Assembly: GCA_965214335.1 (NCBI GenBank) | Contig: CBDCBO010000005.1 | Span: 744,001 to 808,000 of the forward strand | Direction: 5' to 3' | Origin: Velthaea sp965214335 | GTDB taxonomy: Bacteria > Vulcanimicrobiota > Vulcanimicrobiia > Vulcanimicrobiales > Vulcanimicrobiaceae | Length of the DNA: 64,000 nucleotides | Shown: one piece after another, positions 52,936-62,206 of the stretch | Layout of the letters: every line of letters starts with the position of its first letter | Numbering within the stretch: the stretch's first letter is position 1 | Program-made: the position numbers and the translations under genes | Notes under the pieces: model-generated | What the model saw: only the letters and a program-made list of their open reading frames with translations | Databases searched by the model: none | Told to the model about the DNA's origin: nothing

Positions 52936-54243
52936 CTACGCCGAGCGAAGCCGCAACGTTCTCAACGCTGAGTCAAGAACACCGGCATAGTGCAGCAGAT
53001 CTTCACGCTGAATAAAAAGCAACCGGCGGGGCGCAATGCCGGTTGTACGCGCAAACATTGTGATGAGTACCACGGTTACTAGCAACTTGGTCAAGGAGGT
53101 GGCTGCCGCCGCCGCCACGATGCCGTAATGTCCGGCGGTGGCGACTGTGATAGCGGCACACACTAGCGCCGCGCTCAACTGCAGCCACACCATTCGCAAC
53201 GGGCGGCCCGCCTGCAAAACCATGAATTGCGTCAAGGCGACTTCCGCTGCATAGGCAACAAGCCCGGGTAAGGCCCACTGTAGCGCGCTGCCGGCGGGTG
53301 AATATGCGCTTCCATAAACGTGCGTGATGAGCCACGGACCCGCGAAGAACGCCACAACGCCCAAGCTGCCGACGATCGCAAGGACATTGCGCGTGAGGCG
53401 GGCCACCAGCGCGGCCGCAATCGGCATTGGGTCGGAACCGATTCGGCCCAGTGCCGACCATACGAACGCGCGACTCACTTGCCATAACATCTCGCCGCTT
53501 GCAATTGCGATCGTATACCATCCCAAGGCCGCTGACGGCAGCATCACGCTTACCACAAATACGTCGATGCGCGAATTTAAGAACCCGGAGAGTGCGACCC
53601 CCGCCGCTCGAAAACCGAATTTCGCCTGATCGCCGACAATGGTCGGCACCGTTTCGGCCGTTCCCGGCGTATTGAGAATCGATCGGATCGCGTAGACGGA
53701 TTGAATCGCGCCGACTGCATAAAACAAGACCCATGCGCCAACTACCGCGCCCAGGCCAAGATGGGCGAACAATAGTAAGCCGACGGTCAAGGATGCCGTA
53801 CCAAAACTTTGGATGAGCGCGCGTGCGTTGACGAATGCCATGTTCCCTCGCACCATGAGGAACGGCGTCGTAACCTGCATGTAGATCGCGAACGGCAGCG
53901 CTGCGGCAGCTGCGGCCAACGCGCGTTGCGATGGAAAAGCGATCGCAACGGCGACGAAGATTGGAACGATGACAACGAGCGCGACGATGATGATGCGCAC
54001 CGAAGCGTTGTGCACGGCTCGCGCGGAATACTGAAGTTTGCCGAACTGGTAGAGCACGGCATCGGCGAAGCCGTAGAAGAAAACGGTAACGAGCGCCACA
54101 GCGGTCGTTGCATAACTGGCGAAACCCTTACTCGAAGGGCCGATCGCTCGGGCGACGACGATGCCGGAGAGAATTGCAATTAATTGGCAGCCGACCTGCG
54201 TGGAAAACGTGCGTATGATGTTGCGGACGAGGGGGTTGCTCAT
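52936..54243 (-). CDS. wzx: Wzx-type polysaccharide flippase
   Basis: 435-residue MATE/MVF-fold membrane protein with about twelve hydrophobic helices. It starts LVRNIIRTFSTQVGCQLIAI and GIVVARAIGPSSKGFASYA, the usual opening of Wzx/RfbX flippases, with FADAVLYQFGKLQYS following. It would move the undecaprenyl-linked repeat unit across the inner membrane. It is flanked by the polymerase and the initiating sugar transferase on the same strand, as in Wzx/Wzy-type loci. Confidence 0.88.
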   Translation of the reverse strand: MSNPLVRNIIRTFSTQVGCQLIAILSGIVVARAIGPSSKGFASYATTAVALVTVFFYGFADAVLYQFGKLQYSARAVHNASVRIIIVALVVIVPIFVAVAIAFPSQRALAAAAAALPFAIYMQVTTPFLMVRGNMAFVNARALIQSFGTASLTVGLLLFAHLGLGAVVGAWVLFYAVGAIQSVYAIRSILNTPGTAETVPTIVGDQAKFGFRAAGVALSGFLNSRIDVFVVSVMLPSAALGWYTIAIASGEMLWQVSRAFVWSALGRIGSDPMPIAAALVARLTRNVLAIVGSLGVVAFFAGPWLITHVYGSAYSPAGSALQWALPGLVAYAAEVALTQFMVLQAGRPLRMVWLQLSAALVCAAITVATAGHYGIVAAAAATSLTKLLVTVVLITMFARTTGIAPRRLLFIQREDLLHYAGVLDSALRTLRLRSA

Positions 54244-54398
54244 ACGATCCTAGGCTTGGCGTACGGGTACGGAGAGGAGAAGCTTTGCACGGCCGGTGGT
54301 ATCACCGCTAGCGTGATTTGTTGTTGACGCTGGATCTGGAAGAGTTGCGGTTCTTATCGTATCGGACGGTCGTGTTCCGTCAAACAGTGCCGATACTC

Positions 54399-55736
54399 TT
54401 ACTGAGGAACCCAGTGAAACAAAAACTCGAAAGCGGTCTTGACCAATATCTGGGCGTCGAGCAGCGGCGACCACTCTTCGAGATAAAACAGATCGCCTTC
54501 GAGACGTAGTCCAACTTTATCTGTCGACAGTAGGCGCGACATACCGATCTGTGACCAGCCGGTGATCCCGGGCGCCACCAGTAAGCGATCCTCATACCGC
54601 GGCAGATAGCGGAACCGCTCGACAAAGTGAGCTCGTTCCGGGCGTGGACCAACTAGCGACATTTCGCCGCGCAATACGTTAAAGAACTGCGGCAGCTCAT
54701 CCAAACTCGTTCGCCGCAAGAACTGTCCAACGCGCGTGGTGCGCGACGAAACATTTGCCCAAACCGGACCCGTCTGCGCCTCAGCGTCGTTGGGCATCGA
54801 ACGAAACTTCAGAATATCAAACGATTGGCCGTTCTTCCCGATGCGGGATTGACGGAAGATCACCGGTCCAGGCGACTCGATTTTAACGGCCAAAGCACAC
54901 AGGAGCAGAATAGGTGAAATCAAGATGAGAGCCGGCACGCTCAGCAGTAAATCGAAACTGCGTTTATATATTCGAGCAGCGGGTGTCAAAATCGATAGCG
55001 GTCGCAGACAGAGCAGCGACAAGCCGCCTTCACGCTCCAAGTGCATCTTGTACGCATGTTGCCGCAGCCGTGGCGGTGCGATCGCGATGGTGGCGCCTTG
55101 TTTCGCGGCGGCCTGCATGATCGTGAGCAAGCGCTCCGGCGGTAGTGCCTCGGTGAGCACGATGCGAGTCGCACCCCAGGCCAGCGCACCCTGCAGCCAG
55201 GGCGGTAACGCGTGTTGGTCGGCCAGCGTCGCTTCAATGTTGCCGACCGGCAGGCGCAGCAGTGCATCGTCGCGTCGTGGCCGCAAATTCATGAGCGCCA
55301 TATCAATGCGTTCGGGCACCCCGATGAGTGCCAGCCGGCGCGGCACCCGGCTGCGGTGTGCTACCGTCCGTGTCGCTGCGATTCCGACCAGTGCGATTCC
55401 GGCAAATGTTCCGATTTCCAGCTGCGATGAGGCAATTGCGGGTACGACCAGAGTAAGCAAGAGAAGCGGGACGGTCACTACCGCCAACGCTGCCCCGACG
55501 GCGTACCACTCATCGCGGAGCGGACCGCTGAAGGAGCGGCGGTATGTTCCGGAGGCCGCGAGGAGTATGAGTGAAGCAAGCGCCGCAGTGGCGAGGGCCG
55601 GCACGGGAAGCGTATGGAACCGGCTCGCGACTCCGGCCGCCAACGTTATGAAGACGAGGTCGGTGCTGACGAGGGTCGCGGACCAAACGCGGCTGTGCGT
55701 TCGGGATGCGGCGAATGAAGCTGCTGCAGTGGCCAT
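54399..55736 (-). CDS. Polyprenyl-phosphate sugar-1-phosphate transferase (WbaP/WcaJ type)
   Basis: 445-residue initiating enzyme that places the first sugar-phosphate on undecaprenyl phosphate. The N-terminal half holds four to five membrane helices and a Rossmann-like middle domain. The catalytic bacterial-sugar-transferase domain (about residues 245-445) begins RIYKRSFDLLLSVPALILI. It continues ESPGPVIFRQSRIGKNG, FDILKFRSM, RRTSLDELPQFFNVLRGEMS, LVGPRPE and PGITGWSQI, the standard set. ATG 55736 has AAAGGA upstream; the longer frame adds a non-conserved tail. It is divergent from the FAD protein. Confidence 0.93.
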   Translation of the reverse strand: MATAAASFAASRTHSRVWSATLVSTDLVFITLAAGVASRFHTLPVPALATAALASLILLAASGTYRRSFSGPLRDEWYAVGAALAVVTVPLLLLTLVVPAIASSQLEIGTFAGIALVGIAATRTVAHRSRVPRRLALIGVPERIDMALMNLRPRRDDALLRLPVGNIEATLADQHALPPWLQGALAWGATRIVLTEALPPERLLTIMQAAAKQGATIAIAPPRLRQHAYKMHLEREGGLSLLCLRPLSILTPAARIYKRSFDLLLSVPALILISPILLLCALAVKIESPGPVIFRQSRIGKNGQSFDILKFRSMPNDAEAQTGPVWANVSSRTTRVGQFLRRTSLDELPQFFNVLRGEMSLVGPRPERAHFVERFRYLPRYEDRLLVAPGITGWSQIGMSRLLSTDKVGLRLEGDLFYLEEWSPLLDAQILVKTAFEFLFHWVPQ

Positions 55737-55868
55737 CGATCCTTTTCTTTTCCGGGCGTTTGGGTTGTACTCGTGACAATCGGTTGCGCAGGGGTGGGGC
55801 CACAAGTCCTACATGAGCCGCCCGTGAGCCTGGGTTCGGTGTGATGCAGATCGCGCACACTAATTGGC

Positions 55869-56840
55869 ATGGGGAAGGCTTCGATGATTGAGTCGATCGG
55901 CGGGTCACGTTCTTTCGAGACCCGCTATGGTTCACGTGTGGCGATCGTCGGCGGCGGCATGCTCGGGACGACACTGGCGCTCCGGTACCGCCAAGCCGGC
56001 CGAAGTGTCACCTTGTTCGAGGCCGCGGAGCGCCTCGAGCGCCGCGGTCATGCTTCAGTATCGTCACGCGACCGTAGCCTCGTTACTATGCTGACCGAGC
56101 TGGATCTGGCGCGAAGCGTCCGCTGGGAGCCGTCGCCCTCCTTTGGATTGCGCTTCGGCGCCCTGGCCGGCGGTCGGGCCCGAATCGTTGAGACCCTGCG
56201 TGACCGCGCCCGCGCTCTCGACGTTGACGTCCAGCTCGCGACGCCCGTCCGCGAGATCATCACGGACGGAACCGGGTTCACGGTGAGAACGGATTCGGAC
56301 ACCGTAGAGTTCGATCAGGTGGTCCTAACGGTGCCGTCGCCGGTTGCTTCTCAGCTGATGCCGGCACTGCCGGATCGCGAACGGCTGGCTTTGCTCGATG
56401 TTTCCTATGTTGGGATCATGGCCGTTTCGTTCGTGCTGCAGGGCGCAACGCGCGAACGGTATATCTCGCGCGTGGTTCGCGGTACGGATCAGTTCACCGT
56501 GCTCAACCCAGCGGCTTTGCACCGGCCCGATGACGGGCGCCACGTAATCTATGTGTCCCGGCCGCTCGACAGCCACGACCTGCGGTTTGACCTCGACGAC
56601 CGTCACGTCATCGAGGATTTCGCCCGGGCCGTTCCCGGCAAGGCGCACATCGAAGGCGCCCGCGTCATGCGGATGCATCACGCCTTTGCCGAAAATCGGC
56701 TGCCGCTCTTCACCAGTTCGGTTTCCGGTCTATCGATCGTCAACGCCGCGCACATGGGAAGTGGGCGCCATCATTTGGAGCGAACGGCGGCACTCGCAAC
56801 CAGCGCGTTCCGGACGCTCTGCGCCGAACGGATTATCTAA
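55869..56840 (+). CDS. Short FAD/NAD(P)-binding amine-oxidase-like protein
   Basis: 323-residue flavoprotein. The dinucleotide motif VAIVGGGMLGTTLALRYRQA and FEAAERLERRG open the protein; VVLTVPSPVASQLMPAL is the usual second nucleotide strand. The C-terminal part has SGLSIVNAAHMGSGRHHLER. It resembles protoporphyrinogen-oxidase/UDP-galactopyranose-mutase-like proteins of cell-envelope loci but is about 100 residues shorter than most, lacking much of the substrate domain. The reaction cannot be assigned. Start ATG 55869. Confidence 0.75.
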   Translation: MGKASMIESIGGSRSFETRYGSRVAIVGGGMLGTTLALRYRQAGRSVTLFEAAERLERRGHASVSSRDRSLVTMLTELDLARSVRWEPSPSFGLRFGALAGGRARIVETLRDRARALDVDVQLATPVREIITDGTGFTVRTDSDTVEFDQVVLTVPSPVASQLMPALPDRERLALLDVSYVGIMAVSFVLQGATRERYISRVVRGTDQFTVLNPAALHRPDDGRHVIYVSRPLDSHDLRFDLDDRHVIEDFARAVPGKAHIEGARVMRMHHAFAENRLPLFTSSVSGLSIVNAAHMGSGRHHLERTAALATSAFRTLCAERII

Positions 56841-56988
56841 GCGCAAAGCACGGTGCGGCACGGAGCCGCACTGCCGGCGTGCCGAAAACTGACGATGGCA
56901 ATGGCTGACGAATCGCGGCGTGTATGAAGGCACGGACTTCAGGCGCCGCAGATGGTGCCGCACGTCTTAGCTCGATCGCTCCTTCGCC

Positions 56989-58545
56989 ATGATGCGCCTG
57001 AAATTGCTGCTCGCGCGCGACCGGCGGGCGACGGCCTACGCCGCCGCCTTTGGCGCGCTTCTGGTGATGCTGATATCGCTGCCGTTGTCGGCGGCGCTCA
57101 ATATCTGGATCGATGAAGCCTTTACGCTTCACTCGACCGGCGCCGGTCTCGCGTACGCATGGCATGAAGTGCTCGTCTTCGAAGATCAGCCGCCGCTATA
57201 TTTTCTTCTCGAAGCTGCCTGGCGGACCTTAAACGAGGGCTCGATCGCTTTTGCGCGCTTTCCTTCGACGGTCTTCGCGGCGGCCGCCGTTGGGGTAATT
57301 GTTGCCGCTACCCAGCGGATCGTACCGCGGCTACCGCCGTTGGTTGTCGCGCTCATGACGGCCGTGAACCCGATCGTCATTTGGGCCGCGACCGAGATGC
57401 GGGTCTACGCGCTGGTCCTGCTCATCGGGGCCGTGCTGCTGTGGACGTTCTACGTCGGATATCTCGTTGAAGAGCGCTCGCGCCGGGCCCAAATATGCCA
57501 CGCCCTTACCGCGGTCGCCGCTCTGTACACGCAGTACTACATCGGATTCTTTCTGGCGGCGCAGGGGTTGACGTTGCTGTTCATGCGGCGCAAAGCGCTG
57601 CGGCCCTATATCGCGGCCATGGCGGTGGTCGCGGTTGCCTTTGTGCCGTTTGTCCGGACGGCATTGAATCAAGTGCATGACAGCGTCGGATTTGTGTCAC
57701 GTCCCCGAGCCGTGCATGTCGTCCATGAGATCGTGAATGACGTCTTCGTTTACGTGCTGCCGCATGACATCGCGTGGCATGGCGTTCTCAAACTGGCCGG
57801 CTTCGCGCTGGCCGCCGCGCTCGTGGTCGCGGTTCCGGCGTTCGGCCGGCCGGTCATCGGGCGTCGCGAAGATCGCGCCGTGATGGTCGCGTTGGGCGCG
57901 TGCCTCGCAATTTTCACACTCGTGTTTTGCGTCGCCGGAATGCCGCCGTTTCTGCAGCGGCACATCATCGTTGTCGCCCCATCAGCGTTGCTCGCGGGCT
58001 ATCTCCTCGTCGCGTCAGTGACGCGCCGCCAAGCGCTTGTGTCAGGTGCCGCGCTTTCGATTTTCGCCGCGTTCACGGTTACGACGTTTTGGACGCAGTA
58101 CCACCCGCCGCTGATGAAGCCCGGTGATTGGGCGCGCGTCGCGGCGACCCTCGCCGCCGATCCGGAGGCACCAATCGCCGTCTTTCCAGCAGAAGTGGCC
58201 GTTCCGCTCGGCACCTACTTGCACGCGCCGATAATCTCTATCCCCAAGCCGATGGAATTCACGTCCAAGTATGTGGCGACCATGACGTTGACGAGCACCG
58301 GAGAGGTCGAACGCGCGCTCGATCCGGTGCGGGCGCACTCCGGCCGCTTGTGGCTGGTAACGGCCAGCGAATGCGGTCCGGTGCAGCCTGAACTGTACGA
58401 CTATCACTGCGGGTATTTGGCCGACTATTTGACGCGCCGGTATCGCTTGCTGCGGACCGTCACGTTCCACGGAGCGTTCGCTCAACTTTACACGCGAATC
58501 ACCGATGCATCATCCAGATCGTCAGCGAGGCAAGATGCGAACTAA
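56989..58545 (+). CDS. GT-C family membrane glycosyltransferase (ArnT/PMT-like)
   Basis: 518-residue membrane protein with about nine to eleven hydrophobic helices. WIDEAFTLHSTG carries the DE motif in the first periplasmic loop, and FEDQPPLYFLLEAAW is the next conserved loop of the GT39/GT83 fold. An extracytoplasmic C-terminal domain of about 150 residues contains two Cys near its end (ASECGPV, YHCGYL). Such enzymes use polyprenyl-phosphate-linked sugars. The acceptor is unknown. The following GT2 gene starts inside its 3' end, so they act together. Confidence 0.82.
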   Translation: MMRLKLLLARDRRATAYAAAFGALLVMLISLPLSAALNIWIDEAFTLHSTGAGLAYAWHEVLVFEDQPPLYFLLEAAWRTLNEGSIAFARFPSTVFAAAAVGVIVAATQRIVPRLPPLVVALMTAVNPIVIWAATEMRVYALVLLIGAVLLWTFYVGYLVEERSRRAQICHALTAVAALYTQYYIGFFLAAQGLTLLFMRRKALRPYIAAMAVVAVAFVPFVRTALNQVHDSVGFVSRPRAVHVVHEIVNDVFVYVLPHDIAWHGVLKLAGFALAAALVVAVPAFGRPVIGRREDRAVMVALGACLAIFTLVFCVAGMPPFLQRHIIVVAPSALLAGYLLVASVTRRQALVSGAALSIFAAFTVTTFWTQYHPPLMKPGDWARVAATLAADPEAPIAVFPAEVAVPLGTYLHAPIISIPKPMEFTSKYVATMTLTSTGEVERALDPVRAHSGRLWLVTASECGPVQPELYDYHCGYLADYLTRRYRLLRTVTFHGAFAQLYTRITDASSRSSARQDAN

Positions 58546-59590
58546 GTTAGCTCCCACGGTAACCAGCGGCGAAGATCCACGCGTTGAAAGCGCTCGCATC
58601 TCCGTCGTGATACCGGCGTACAACGCGGGTGCGCACTTAGGCGCGACGTTGCGCAGCGTTCTCGCGCAAACAGCGCCGCCGGGCGAAATCATCGTCGTTG
58701 ACGACGGATCCTCCGACGACACGGTTGCGATCGCGACCACATTCGGCGTACGCGTGATCGCGCGCGAGAATAGCGGACCATCCGCGGCCCGGAACGCCGG
58801 CACGCAAGCCGCGCGCGGCGAGTTCATCGCTTATTTGGATGCCGACGACCTGTGGCCGCCCGAAAAACTCGAAACGCAATTGCGCGCGCTGCTCGCGTAT
58901 CCGGCAGCGGCATTTTCGTTCACCGACTACCGTTTCTTCGACGATTTCGGCGTGCATGTTCGGCCGAGCGAACTGCGCCGGCATTCGGCGTTCCGCCGCG
59001 CGGTCGGGAGCCTGAATGGCCGCACGACGTTCGTGATCGCTTCGGGCGAACAACATCCAGTGTATACGGACAATTATATTTTGCCGTCATCGGTACTCGC
59101 GCGGAAGAGCGATATACTTGCCGTCGGCGGCTATGACGAGCGATTGCGCTTGTGCGAAGATTATGAATTTTTCTTGCGCTTGTTCAAACGCGTTCCCGCC
59201 GTTGCCATCGTAAAACCGCTCGTCCTGTATCGCCGGCATGCGAACCAAGCAACGGCCCAAGGGGTGGCAATCACGGCCGGCCTCTTTGACGTCGAACGGT
59301 GTGTCGCCGCGGCGCCTGACCGTTATCCGCCGGCCGATGCGCGGTTCATATTGGGCCGAGCCTTCGAGCTTCACTATCGGGTCGGCATTTCGCATGCCCG
59401 GCTGGGATCGTTTCCCGAAGCCATCGCAAGCTTCCGCGCCAGCCTGGCGTCGCGTTTCACGCTGCGGGCCGGCGTTGCGCTGCTCGCCGCTCGGCTCGCC
59501 GGGAGCGCAGTCGGTCGCCGGGTCTTCGCCCGGATCCGAACGATTTGGAAGAGCCGGCCGCAGCACCGGAGCCTTTCAGCGCCGCGCTAG
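58535..59590 (+). CDS. GT2 family glycosyltransferase
   Basis: 351-residue GT-A enzyme. ARISVVIPAYNAGAHLGATL, then IIVVDDGSSDDTVAIA, SGPSAARNAGTQAARGEFIA and the metal-binding LDADDLWPPEKLETQ; further on YDERLRLCEDYEFFLRLF contains the ED acceptor motif. The last part is helical, without clear membrane segments. I chose ATG 58535, preceded by AGCGAGG, which overlaps the GT-C gene by 11 bases. Confidence 0.9.
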   Translation: MRTKLAPTVTSGEDPRVESARISVVIPAYNAGAHLGATLRSVLAQTAPPGEIIVVDDGSSDDTVAIATTFGVRVIARENSGPSAARNAGTQAARGEFIAYLDADDLWPPEKLETQLRALLAYPAAAFSFTDYRFFDDFGVHVRPSELRRHSAFRRAVGSLNGRTTFVIASGEQHPVYTDNYILPSSVLARKSDILAVGGYDERLRLCEDYEFFLRLFKRVPAVAIVKPLVLYRRHANQATAQGVAITAGLFDVERCVAAAPDRYPPADARFILGRAFELHYRVGISHARLGSFPEAIASFRASLASRFTLRAGVALLAARLAGSAVGRRVFARIRTIWKSRPQHRSLSAPR

Positions 59591-59657
59591 CGGAGCGGTC
59601 CGTCGTGCCCGGAACGCTTCCAAGGGGACGTGCCGGCGTTGATGGTATCTAGCGCCG

Positions 59658-61526
59658 GTGCCGCCTGACTCCCAGCGACGTCGCCGCTTCGCGGTTAGTT
59701 ACGGGCTGTCGTTGGTCGTTCACGGACTGGCGGCATTGCTCGTCGTCTTGCTGTCGATCGACGTCGATGAAACCGCGATCGAGGCTCGGCCGCCCGCCGA
59801 CGTAACGATCGTGCGTGAAGAAGCAGCGCCGAAGCAGACACCCGTCTCCGTGCCGGTTGAGCCCAATGCACCGGTACCGGTTGGGGGCGCTGCCGCTTCG
59901 TCCGCAGCGGCGATAGCGCCGCGCCGGCCGACTCCCCGCCGCAACGGCAGTTTCGGCGTGGCCGCTTCCCGGCCGCCCCAAGTGGCTGCCATGCCGACGC
60001 CGGCGCAGCGGCCGGAACTCGCCCGCAACGTGACGGGTGCCGAGCCCCAACCGAAGCTGGTTCGGCGTCCGGTTTCTCCGCCGCCGGTGGTCATGCTGCG
60101 ACCGCCGCGGTCGGCGCCGCCTCAGCCGACTCCGGTTCCGACGGCCGCGCCGTCAGCGCTAGCCACGCTCGTAGCGACGGCTCTGCCGAGCACAGCCATG
60201 CAACCCACCGCGACGGCCCAGGGTTCGACGACGGCTCCGTCGCCGGCTCCCAGCTTCGCTAGTGTTGCGCTGACTGCGACGCCGCCGGCTTCTCGTGCGC
60301 CAACCGCGGCGCCGACTGCGGCACCGACCGCTGCGCCGACTGAGGCTCCAACCCAGACGCCAACAGCCGCGCCGACGCGGCCACCGACGATAGCCCCCAC
60401 CGAAGCTCCGACGGCGGCGCCGACTCGGCCACCGACGACGGCTCCCACCGCCGCGCCAACGGCTGTACCCACTCGGCCACCGACGATGACCCCTACCCAA
60501 GCGCCGACAGCCGCGCCCACTCGGCCACCGACGATGGCCCCCACCCAAGCGCCGACAGCTGCACCGATTCGGCTACCGACGGCCGCCCCAACGGCGGTCG
60601 TTCCGACGAACGCGCCGGCGTCGGTTGCTCCACTTGAGACACAACCGCCGACTCGCGCGCCGTCTGAGCCGCCGACCCGCTCCCCGGCGGCCGCGGCGCA
60701 GCTTCCGTCGGCATCGCCGACCCAGAATGCCGCGACGGCACCAACATCGCGGCCGGCGGCGCAGCCGAAGGCAACCGGCCGGTCCGCGGTCGCTGCTGCG
60801 GGAACAGCATCCAGCGCGACTTCGCAACACCCGACGGCGGCCGGCCCGGCCGGCGCGCACGGCCAGGTACCATCATCGGCAGCGCCGCCGGCGAGCGCTA
60901 CGCGGGGGGCGCCGCCAAAATCCGGCGCGCCGCAAACGGCGCCGGGAGGCTCGGGCTCGGCCGCCGCTTCGGCGCCGGGTGCTTCGACCTCACTCAACGA
61001 CCGGCTCAAAAATCTCAGTACTAACGGAAACGTTGACTACGCACCCAAGCGGGTCGCGCTCGGCGACGCCCAGCGCGTGCTCGACGACGCCATGCTGGCG
61101 TACGATCAACGTTTAGCGCCGCCGCTCGACATCTTGCGTCGCACGTTCGGCCTGATTTACCAGCGCCGCACGGCGGGCACTCCCGACTCGATCGCCTATG
61201 TCTATGACAGCTATTCGATCGGTCCGATCACGATGTGCAAGGCTTGGAAGATTGTCGAACATCCCGAACAAGCGATCCGTGAAGTCGGCGCGGCCACGCA
61301 CAGCAGCGGCATCGGCGGGGCCGTTGCCTCGAATGCGAATTCGCCGGACGTGCGGCACGACAACGGCGGAGCCGCGCAGATCGATACGGTCCAATTTCCG
61401 TGTACCGTGAAATCGTATACGCCCGTGGCGCGCGGTTCGTTGAGCGCACCCGTTCAGCGCCATCCCGATCTGCCGCCGGTTACGCCACACTCGTCGCCGG
61501 GTCCGAGCGTAACGCCGGCACCCTAG
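59658..61526 (+). CDS. TonB-like membrane protein with a long Ala/Pro/Thr repeat linker
   Basis: 622-residue protein. A short cytoplasmic start and one helix (about residues 13-33; YGLSLVVHGLAALLVVLLS) match TonB-type anchors. A very long low-complexity linker (about 40-445) follows and includes at least four 16-residue repeats of the APTAAPTRPPTMAPTQ type. The globular C-terminus (about 450-590) has NDRLKNLSTNGNVDYAPKRV, DILRRTFGLIYQRR, and two Cys (TMCKAW, FPCTVK); it does not match a standard TonB domain. The ends are again Pro-rich. It may bridge the periplasm to a partner in the outer membrane; the function is unknown. Start GTG 59658. Confidence 0.65.
   Translation: MPPDSQRRRRFAVSYGLSLVVHGLAALLVVLLSIDVDETAIEARPPADVTIVREEAAPKQTPVSVPVEPNAPVPVGGAAASSAAAIAPRRPTPRRNGSFGVAASRPPQVAAMPTPAQRPELARNVTGAEPQPKLVRRPVSPPPVVMLRPPRSAPPQPTPVPTAAPSALATLVATALPSTAMQPTATAQGSTTAPSPAPSFASVALTATPPASRAPTAAPTAAPTAAPTEAPTQTPTAAPTRPPTIAPTEAPTAAPTRPPTTAPTAAPTAVPTRPPTMTPTQAPTAAPTRPPTMAPTQAPTAAPIRLPTAAPTAVVPTNAPASVAPLETQPPTRAPSEPPTRSPAAAAQLPSASPTQNAATAPTSRPAAQPKATGRSAVAAAGTASSATSQHPTAAGPAGAHGQVPSSAAPPASATRGAPPKSGAPQTAPGGSGSAAASAPGASTSLNDRLKNLSTNGNVDYAPKRVALGDAQRVLDDAMLAYDQRLAPPLDILRRTFGLIYQRRTAGTPDSIAYVYDSYSIGPITMCKAWKIVEHPEQAIREVGAATHSSGIGGAVASNANSPDVRHDNGGAAQIDTVQFPCTVKSYTPVARGSLSAPVQRHPDLPPVTPHSSPGPSVTPAP
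60381..60576 (+). repeat. 48-bp coding tandem repeat
   Basis: CCACCGACGA recurs at 60381, 60429, 60477 and 60525, exactly 48 bases apart, each unit encoding 16 residues (RPPT-x-x-PT-x-APT-xxPT). The regular period shows recent expansion of the Pro/Thr linker of the TonB-like protein. Confidence 0.85.
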
Positions 61527-61570
61527 GCCAGCTCGGGTCGCCGATCCAACCGCGGTGGCGATGCCGTCCC

Positions 61571-61599
61571 TTGCGCCTCGCGGGCAAACCGCGTATAGT
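61571..61599 (+). promoter_or_regulatory. Putative sigma70-type promoter of rimP-nusA-infB
   Basis: TTGCGC at 61571-61576 and TATAGT at 61594-61599 with a 17-base spacer. Transcription from about 61606 gives a short leader with the hairpin at 61617-61643 before the rimP GTG. Confidence 0.55.
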
Positions 61600-61616
61600 A
61601 AGGTTTGGTTAACCGT

Positions 61617-61643
61617 AGAAGCGCGCCGTCGAGGCGCGCTTCT
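61617..61643 (+). repeat. Strong hairpin in the rimP leader
   Basis: Perfect 11-bp stem AGAAGCGCGCC / GGCGCGCTTCT with a 5-base loop, followed by TGTGTTGT, which is only weakly T-rich. It could be an attenuator in the nusA operon leader or the terminator of the TonB-like gene; position just after the promoter favours the leader. Confidence 0.6.
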
Positions 61644-61669
61644 GTGTTGTCTATGCACAAGGGGGTCAC

Positions 61670-62206
61670 GTGCAATCAGCGTCTGAGCCGTCAGCTTTGA
61701 CGGAAGCCTTCGAGCGCATCGTGCACGGCCTGCCGCATCAACGCGAATTCGCGGGGGTAGAAATCGTTACGACCCGCGCGCAGCGGAACCGCGACGGGTG
61801 GGCGCTGGGCGTGATGGTAGCAAACGTCGAAAAATCAGCCGGGGTCGACATCGCGACCTGCGAGCGGGTGGCGGCACGCGTCAACCTGGCACTCGAGGCT
61901 TTCACGGAGCCTTACACCCTCGAAGTCGAATCGGCTGGACTCAATCGGCCGCTGATCAAGCCGTCCGACTACGAGCGTTTCAGCGGCGAAAACGTACGCG
62001 TGATCAGCACGCTTGCCATTCGCAACGCCAAGACCCATCGCGGGCGGTTAGCCGGCGTACGCGGAACCAACGTTATTTTAGAGACCGCGGTCGGTGAGTT
62101 ACCGATCCCGCTCGCCGTCGTAAAGTCGGCGAATATCGAATTCGACATCCGCACCGATTTGCAACGTGCAAAACGAGCCAAACACGATCGGAAAGAAAAT
62201 ACATGA
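61670..62206 (+). CDS. rimP: Ribosome maturation factor RimP
   Basis: 178-residue 30S maturation factor. The N-terminal alpha/beta domain has FAGVEIVTTRAQRNRDGW, then GVDIATCERVAARVNLALEA; the joint reads YTLEVESAGLNRPLIKPSDY, where family members have SPGxxRPL and this one has AGLNRPL. An SH3-like C-terminal domain (RGRLAGVRGTNVILE) follows. Start GTG 61670; the end overlaps nusA by 4 bases. This is the standard first gene of the nusA-infB operon. Confidence 0.93.
   Translation: MQSASEPSALTEAFERIVHGLPHQREFAGVEIVTTRAQRNRDGWALGVMVANVEKSAGVDIATCERVAARVNLALEAFTEPYTLEVESAGLNRPLIKPSDYERFSGENVRVISTLAIRNAKTHRGRLAGVRGTNVILETAVGELPIPLAVVKSANIEFDIRTDLQRAKRAKHDRKENT

Noticed and set aside
60381..60576. 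Regular 48-bp repeats considered as a CRISPR array
   Set aside because: No unique spacers; the period is in frame and encodes the Pro/Thr linker of a protein.
60122..61009. Long open frame antisense to the TonB-like protein, rich in VGAAVGA repeats
   Set aside because: It is the complement of the Ala/Pro/Thr repeat region; low complexity keeps several frames open. The plus-strand frame has the membrane anchor and a globular end.
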